From assembly GCA_041941305.1 (NCBI GenBank), contig JBGTQJ010000054.1, positions 1-64,000 of the forward strand: a DNA stretch of 64,000 bases, given 5' to 3'. Origin of the DNA: JANSWP01 sp041941305 (lineage in GTDB: Bacteria > Bacteroidota > Bacteroidia > Chitinophagales > Saprospiraceae). Below the pieces are notes generated by a model, which made no database searches, was not told where the DNA came from, and worked only from the letters and a program-made list of their open reading frames with translations. The translations under genes were made by a program, and so were the position numbers. The stretch's first letter is position 1; every line of letters starts with the position of its first letter. Below, piece by piece: positions 60,796-64,000 of the stretch.

Positions 60796-60872
60796 TTCTA
60801 CAATACTGCGATGCTGCGATTTGATGAGTTTATTTTAAAATCACAACATTGCAACATTTAAAATTGTAGGAT
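60796..60872. repeat. Word-array quasi-palindrome after the FadL-like gene
   Basis: CTACAATACTGCGATGCTGC (60799-60818) faces TTGCAACATTTAAAATTGTA (60849-60868). The word is related to that at 37021-37109 and 22622-22678. Confidence 0.6.
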
Positions 60873-60960
60873 CAAATCTGGCGAGAATTTTGAATTATTA
60901 AACTTTTTAATATAATTTAGATTTTATTTTTTAAGAGAGAAAACTACAAAACAGCGACCG

Positions 60961-61971
60961 ATGTCCCGGATAGTTAGCTTATTCATAATAATTATTTCAG
61001 GAATAGGGTTGAATGCACAGGAGGCTTCATTCAACCATGGAGCTATTAATGAACGATTATTGATAGAAACCAAATGGCGCTATACTTATACGCTTCACCT
61101 TGAGTCCAACACCATCATCCATAAGGCGGACGAACTCTATGACTTTTTTCTCTATTTGAGGTACAATTATTCCTATCAGGAGTATCTAAATGGCAACTTT
61201 TCCGATGGACGGTGGAGCGTGAATAATAAAACCTTGAATTATCGTTTTAAGCACATTGAAAAATTTGAGGTGGCCCAGGTCAATAAAAAAGTACTGGTTC
61301 TGGAATTTACCCAAAGAAATAGTAAGGGAACCTATCAATATCATTTCATGCGGGTAAGTAGCAAAGAAGCTCCATTTGCAAAACCTGCAAATGAATTGCC
61401 GGAGGTACTTGTCGAAGCTCTCAATCCAAAGAAAAAAGAGCGCCGAAACTGGCTGGCATTTGGAAAGAAAAAGAAGAAAAAACGGAAGAAGTGGGAAAAT
61501 TATGAACCAGAGGAAAAACCAGTCTATATCAATATCGAATTGACAGGTGGTGGTTATTATGGAGGTATTGATCCTGTACTTAAAGATTATATCTATATTA
61601 AAAGTTCTGGCAGACTAATCAAGGAGTTTCATAGTGTTAATAATGGTCTACTGGTTACCAAAAAAGACATTTCCAGGGAAGAACTCGAAGCCTTTGCTGA
61701 ATTCATTTCCGACCAACATTTTTTTGAAATGGAGCGTCTTTTCGACTGTGACTCCGAAGCTTGCCAAAAAAGAAAAGGACTAAAACCTCGCCCCATGCCC
61801 TTGCGCCTTTCAGTAGCTTACGGCGACAAGAAAAAGGTAATTACTATTGCTATTTGGGGTAAAGACAATTATGGCATTCAGTATGTGAATTATCCCCCTG
61901 CCTTAGACAAAATTATCGATGCCATTCAGAGGATGGCTAGCCGCCTGGAAGACCCTATTGTAAGAAAATAA
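60961..61971 (+). CDS. Secreted protein with a lysine-rich linker, unrecognised
   Basis: This 336-residue protein has a signal peptide (IVSLFIIIISGIGLNA). The N-terminal about 140 residues form a beta-rich domain (WRYTYTLHLESNTIIHKADE). A very basic linker (about residues 159-179, FGKKKKKKRKKW in it) leads to a C-terminal domain of about 150 residues with a Cys pair (FDCDSEACQKRKG). No family was recognised. The linker could bind acidic polymers. It starts 165 bp after the FadL-like gene. Confidence 0.75.
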   Translation: MSRIVSLFIIIISGIGLNAQEASFNHGAINERLLIETKWRYTYTLHLESNTIIHKADELYDFFLYLRYNYSYQEYLNGNFSDGRWSVNNKTLNYRFKHIEKFEVAQVNKKVLVLEFTQRNSKGTYQYHFMRVSSKEAPFAKPANELPEVLVEALNPKKKERRNWLAFGKKKKKKRKKWENYEPEEKPVYINIELTGGGYYGGIDPVLKDYIYIKSSGRLIKEFHSVNNGLLVTKKDISREELEAFAEFISDQHFFEMERLFDCDSEACQKRKGLKPRPMPLRLSVAYGDKKKVITIAIWGKDNYGIQYVNYPPALDKIIDAIQRMASRLEDPIVRK

Positions 61972-61992
61972 ACTCCTCATTCAATTTCTGCC

Positions 61993-62000
61993 TACCTTTG
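61993..62000 (+). promoter_or_regulatory. -7 box for the membrane metal-hydrolase
   Basis: TACCTTTG matches TAnnTTTG, followed by CGCG, 53 bp before the ATG at 62053. Confidence 0.55.
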
Positions 62001-62052
62001 CGCGAACTTTCCAAAAACTTTTTGGTTTAGTCACAAAACCTTTCACACCGCT

Positions 62053-63279
62053 ATGGATTCATTAACGCAAATGACACTCGGCGCTGCCGTCGGAGAGGTC
62101 GTTTTAGGGAAGAAAGCAGGTAATCGCGCCATGTTGATAGGTGCTATTGGAGGCACTATTCCTGATCTAGATATTTTGGCCTACTTTGTAACTGATGAAA
62201 TGACAGCGTTGGCCTTTCATCGTGGCTTTACCCATTCCATATTTTTTGCAATAACTGCACCCCTACTCTTTGGTTGGCTGGTCCATAAGTTTTATGAAAG
62301 TGATATTTACAAGAGCAAGCCATATAAAATATCCGTGTACGCTTTGTGGATGATAGTTTATGGAATTGTAACTTATAAATTCAATCAATTGGTCGCTCAA
62401 CCAGATGGCAGTTTCAATTGGAGTGTCTTACAGTATTTTATAGGAATTGGCGCAGTCGTTGCTTTTGGATTGTGGTGGTTCTTTTTCAAAGCCAAACCAT
62501 TACAAAATAAAATAACCTGGAAGGAATGGGCATGGCTTTTTTTCTGGTCCATATTTACACATCCCCTTTTGGATTCCTGTACAAGTTATGGGACACAACT
62601 ATTCCAACCATTTTGGGACTACCGCGTAGCTTTGAATAACATATCTGTTGTTGATCCCATTTATACAATGCCATTTCTACTATGTGTCATCATAGCAGGT
62701 GTTTTTTCAAGAAATAGTCCTTATCGTCGTATAGTCAATTGGTTTGGTATTGGAATAAGCAGTGCCTATTTGCTTTTTACTGGTTACAACAAAATCAAGG
62801 TTGATAATATTTTTGAAAAATCTTTTGCAGAAAAAGGTATCGAGTGTCATCGTTATCGTACTGCTCCCACAATCCTAAATAATATTTTGTGGCAAGGCAT
62901 TGCAGAAGGAGATACTGCTTATTATGTTGGTTATTATTCATTCTTTGATGAATCCCCCCTTGTTCAGGATTTCATCACTTTCCCCAAAAATCATAAACCC
63001 CTTGCAAAATATAATGGTCAAAGAGCTGCTGAAATCCTGAAATGGTTTTCAAGCGACTATTACACCATTGTGGAAAAGGACAATGGGACCATGGAATTTC
63101 ATGATCTCCGGATTATTTCCAATGGAGAAAATGGTGATGATGCCAATCCCGTTTTTAAATTTATACTGGAAGATAAGGATGGGGTATTAAATGCAAGACA
63201 ATCTAGAGATGGGAATGCACCTACGAAGGAAACATTAGATGCATTTTTTGAACGATTGAGGGGAATTGCAGCAAAATAA
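62053..63279 (+). CDS. YdjM/DUF457-type membrane-bound metal-dependent hydrolase
   Basis: This 408-residue protein starts with the family signature MDSLTQMTLGAAVGEVVLGK, followed by the metal-binding GGTIPDLDIL and HRGFTHSIF motifs, and six or so membrane segments up to about residue 245 (ISVYALWMIVYGIVTYKF; GIGAVVAFGLWWFFFKA; WAWLFFWSIFTHPLLDSCTS). The C-terminal about 160 residues are a soluble domain. The family is annotated as LexA-regulated in E. coli; its substrate is unknown. Confidence 0.88.
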   Translation: MDSLTQMTLGAAVGEVVLGKKAGNRAMLIGAIGGTIPDLDILAYFVTDEMTALAFHRGFTHSIFFAITAPLLFGWLVHKFYESDIYKSKPYKISVYALWMIVYGIVTYKFNQLVAQPDGSFNWSVLQYFIGIGAVVAFGLWWFFFKAKPLQNKITWKEWAWLFFWSIFTHPLLDSCTSYGTQLFQPFWDYRVALNNISVVDPIYTMPFLLCVIIAGVFSRNSPYRRIVNWFGIGISSAYLLFTGYNKIKVDNIFEKSFAEKGIECHRYRTAPTILNNILWQGIAEGDTAYYVGYYSFFDESPLVQDFITFPKNHKPLAKYNGQRAAEILKWFSSDYYTIVEKDNGTMEFHDLRIISNGENGDDANPVFKFILEDKDGVLNARQSRDGNAPTKETLDAFFERLRGIAAK

Positions 63280-63284
63280 TGGCA

Positions 63285-63369
63285 CAAAAAAAGGCGACAA
63301 CCACGTCGCCCGTAAAAACTATTTGTGCTATGAAATCTTGAGCTATTGGGGTTTGTGCGTTCAAAGGTA
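63285..63369 (-). ncRNA. Candidate small RNA with its own promoter and terminator
   Basis: A minus-strand -7 box TACCTTTG (63362-63369) and a hairpin with arms GGCGAC (63292-63297) and GTCGCC (63304-63309) and an A run before it (63285-63291) frame about 70 nt of leftward RNA with no ORF. A TTG at about 15 bp before the -7 box is a possible -33 element. It lies between the membrane hydrolase and the acyl-CoA dehydrogenase gene. I recognise no RNA family. Confidence 0.35.
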
Positions 63370-63552
63370 CGTAATAATGTTTGACAATGCTGGTCAGAAA
63401 TCAGGATACTTGACCTTTCGCCTTCATAACCAGTAAAACCTTTCCTGCGATTTTTCCTATAGCTGGTAAGCCATTCAGTATAATTGAACAAAAAACCTAA
63501 GTTTTCAACTTGTTAGTTTTCCATAAAAAAAAATAAAAAAAAGTCGATTCTT

Positions 63553-64000
63553 TTACACTGCTAATTCTTTTCCTCCAAGAATTGGCACATAAAGTTGACC
63601 TTTTAGAATATTTCTAGAAATCACAATACGCTGTACCTCTGAGGTGCCTTCATAAATTTGAGTGATTTTTGCATCTCGCATCAAACGCTCCACGTGATAT
63701 TCTTTCACAAAACCATATCCACCATGAATTTGAACCGCCTCAACAGTTTGTCGCATTGCAACTTCTGAGGCAAATAATTTTGCCATAGAACTAGCCATAT
63801 TGTAATCTAAACCCATGTCTTTTAACCATGCTGCCCGATAAACCAGCAAACGAGCGGCTTCTATCTCAGTAGCCATGTCTGCCAATTTAAATGCAATTGC
63901 CTGGTGTTGGCTAATTGGTTTTCCAAATGTCTCTCTTTCTTTTGAATAGGCGGTAGCTAATTCAAATGCGCCTGCCGCAATTCCCAAGGCCTGCGAAGCA
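63553..64000 (-). CDS. Acyl-CoA dehydrogenase, C-terminal part (runs off the window)
   Basis: The frame is open to the window end, so only the C-terminal about 149 residues are seen. They contain the acyl-CoA dehydrogenase C-terminal domain: SKERETFGKPISQHQAIAFK, VQIHGGYGFVKEYHVERLMR and the catalytic-Glu motif IYEGTSEVQRIVISRNIL. The enzyme oxidises acyl-CoA with FAD in fatty-acid or branched-chain degradation. The motif fits the short/medium-chain class. A TTG in frame at 63987 is not a start. Confidence 0.9.
   Translation of the reverse strand, partial: ASQALGIAAGAFELATAYSKERETFGKPISQHQAIAFKLADMATEIEAARLLVYRAAWLKDMGLDYNMASSMAKLFASEVAMRQTVEAVQIHGGYGFVKEYHVERLMRDAKITQIYEGTSEVQRIVISRNILKGQLYVPILGGKELAV

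Noticed and set aside
63099..63491. 130-residue minus-strand ORF over the end of the membrane hydrolase
   Set aside because: Mostly antisense to a real gene, and the rest overlaps the small-RNA candidate; not protein-like.
1..64000. tRNA and rRNA genes
   Set aside because: I looked through the gaps for cloverleaf-like and rRNA sequence by eye and saw none; a covariance search would be decisive.

Overview
The window is a chromosomal segment of a Bacteroidota bacterium, most likely of the Saprospiria/Lewinella type (inference). The signs are type IX secretion and gliding genes (porV, porU, a PorP/SprF-like gene, gldJ, gldM, gldN), a gldJ-murF junction as in Flavobacterium, AtpB with a long N-terminal pre-domain, a low GC content, and promoter -7 boxes of the Bacteroidota form TAnnTTTG. 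I see no rRNA, tRNA, CRISPR array, prophage or insertion sequence.

Layout: 0-3.6 kb holds an outer-membrane barrel fragment, a TPR/coiled-coil/membrane class III cyclase and an acetyltransferase. 3.8-13.6 kb is a secretion/envelope block: porV and porU leftward, then a PorP-like gene, gldJ and murF rightward. 13.6-28.6 kb is mostly housekeeping (SF1 helicase, LptF/G permease, SmpB, polysaccharide deacetylase, GltX, a GAF histidine kinase, AnmK, CvpA, RluB) with several small unrecognised genes at 16.5-17.9 kb. 28.7-31.5 kb is dnaB interrupted by a full-length intein carrying a LAGLIDADG homing endonuclease. 31.9-38.8 kb has a divergent DeoC, a SPOR protein, TatC, gldM, gldN and an SDR enzyme. 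39.0-44.7 kb is the leftward ATP synthase operon atpB-E-F-H-A-G; atpD and atpC are not here.

45-55.7 kb is the most regulatory stretch. It holds a SPOR-tailed subtilase, an ECF sigma factor divergent from an XRE regulator across an AT-rich region with iterated TTGTAA/TTACAA words, and a four-gene locus. In that locus a secreted, membrane-anchored TPR-CHAT (caspase-like) protease and a membrane-anchored subtilase are divergent from a translationally coupled ECF sigma factor and a membrane protein that looks like an anti-sigma factor with a periplasmic TPR tail. This resembles, at the level of domains only, TPR-CHAT proteases that control sigma factors by cleaving their inhibitors, and it is the best candidate here for a new signalling system. 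55.7-64 kb has proS, a low-complexity secreted protein, a FadL-like barrel, a secreted unknown, a membrane metal-hydrolase and the end of an acyl-CoA dehydrogenase gene.

A second theme runs through the window. Many intergenic gaps hold a quasi-palindrome built from a short iterated word, with a different word at each site (for example GCAGTA, GTTCTGAG, GATGCTGTAA, GTGTTAATG). Several run into or contain the neighbouring stop codon. Four longer foldback elements of about 70-180 bp, possibly MITE-like, are also present. These are read directly from the sequence; their function is unknown to me.
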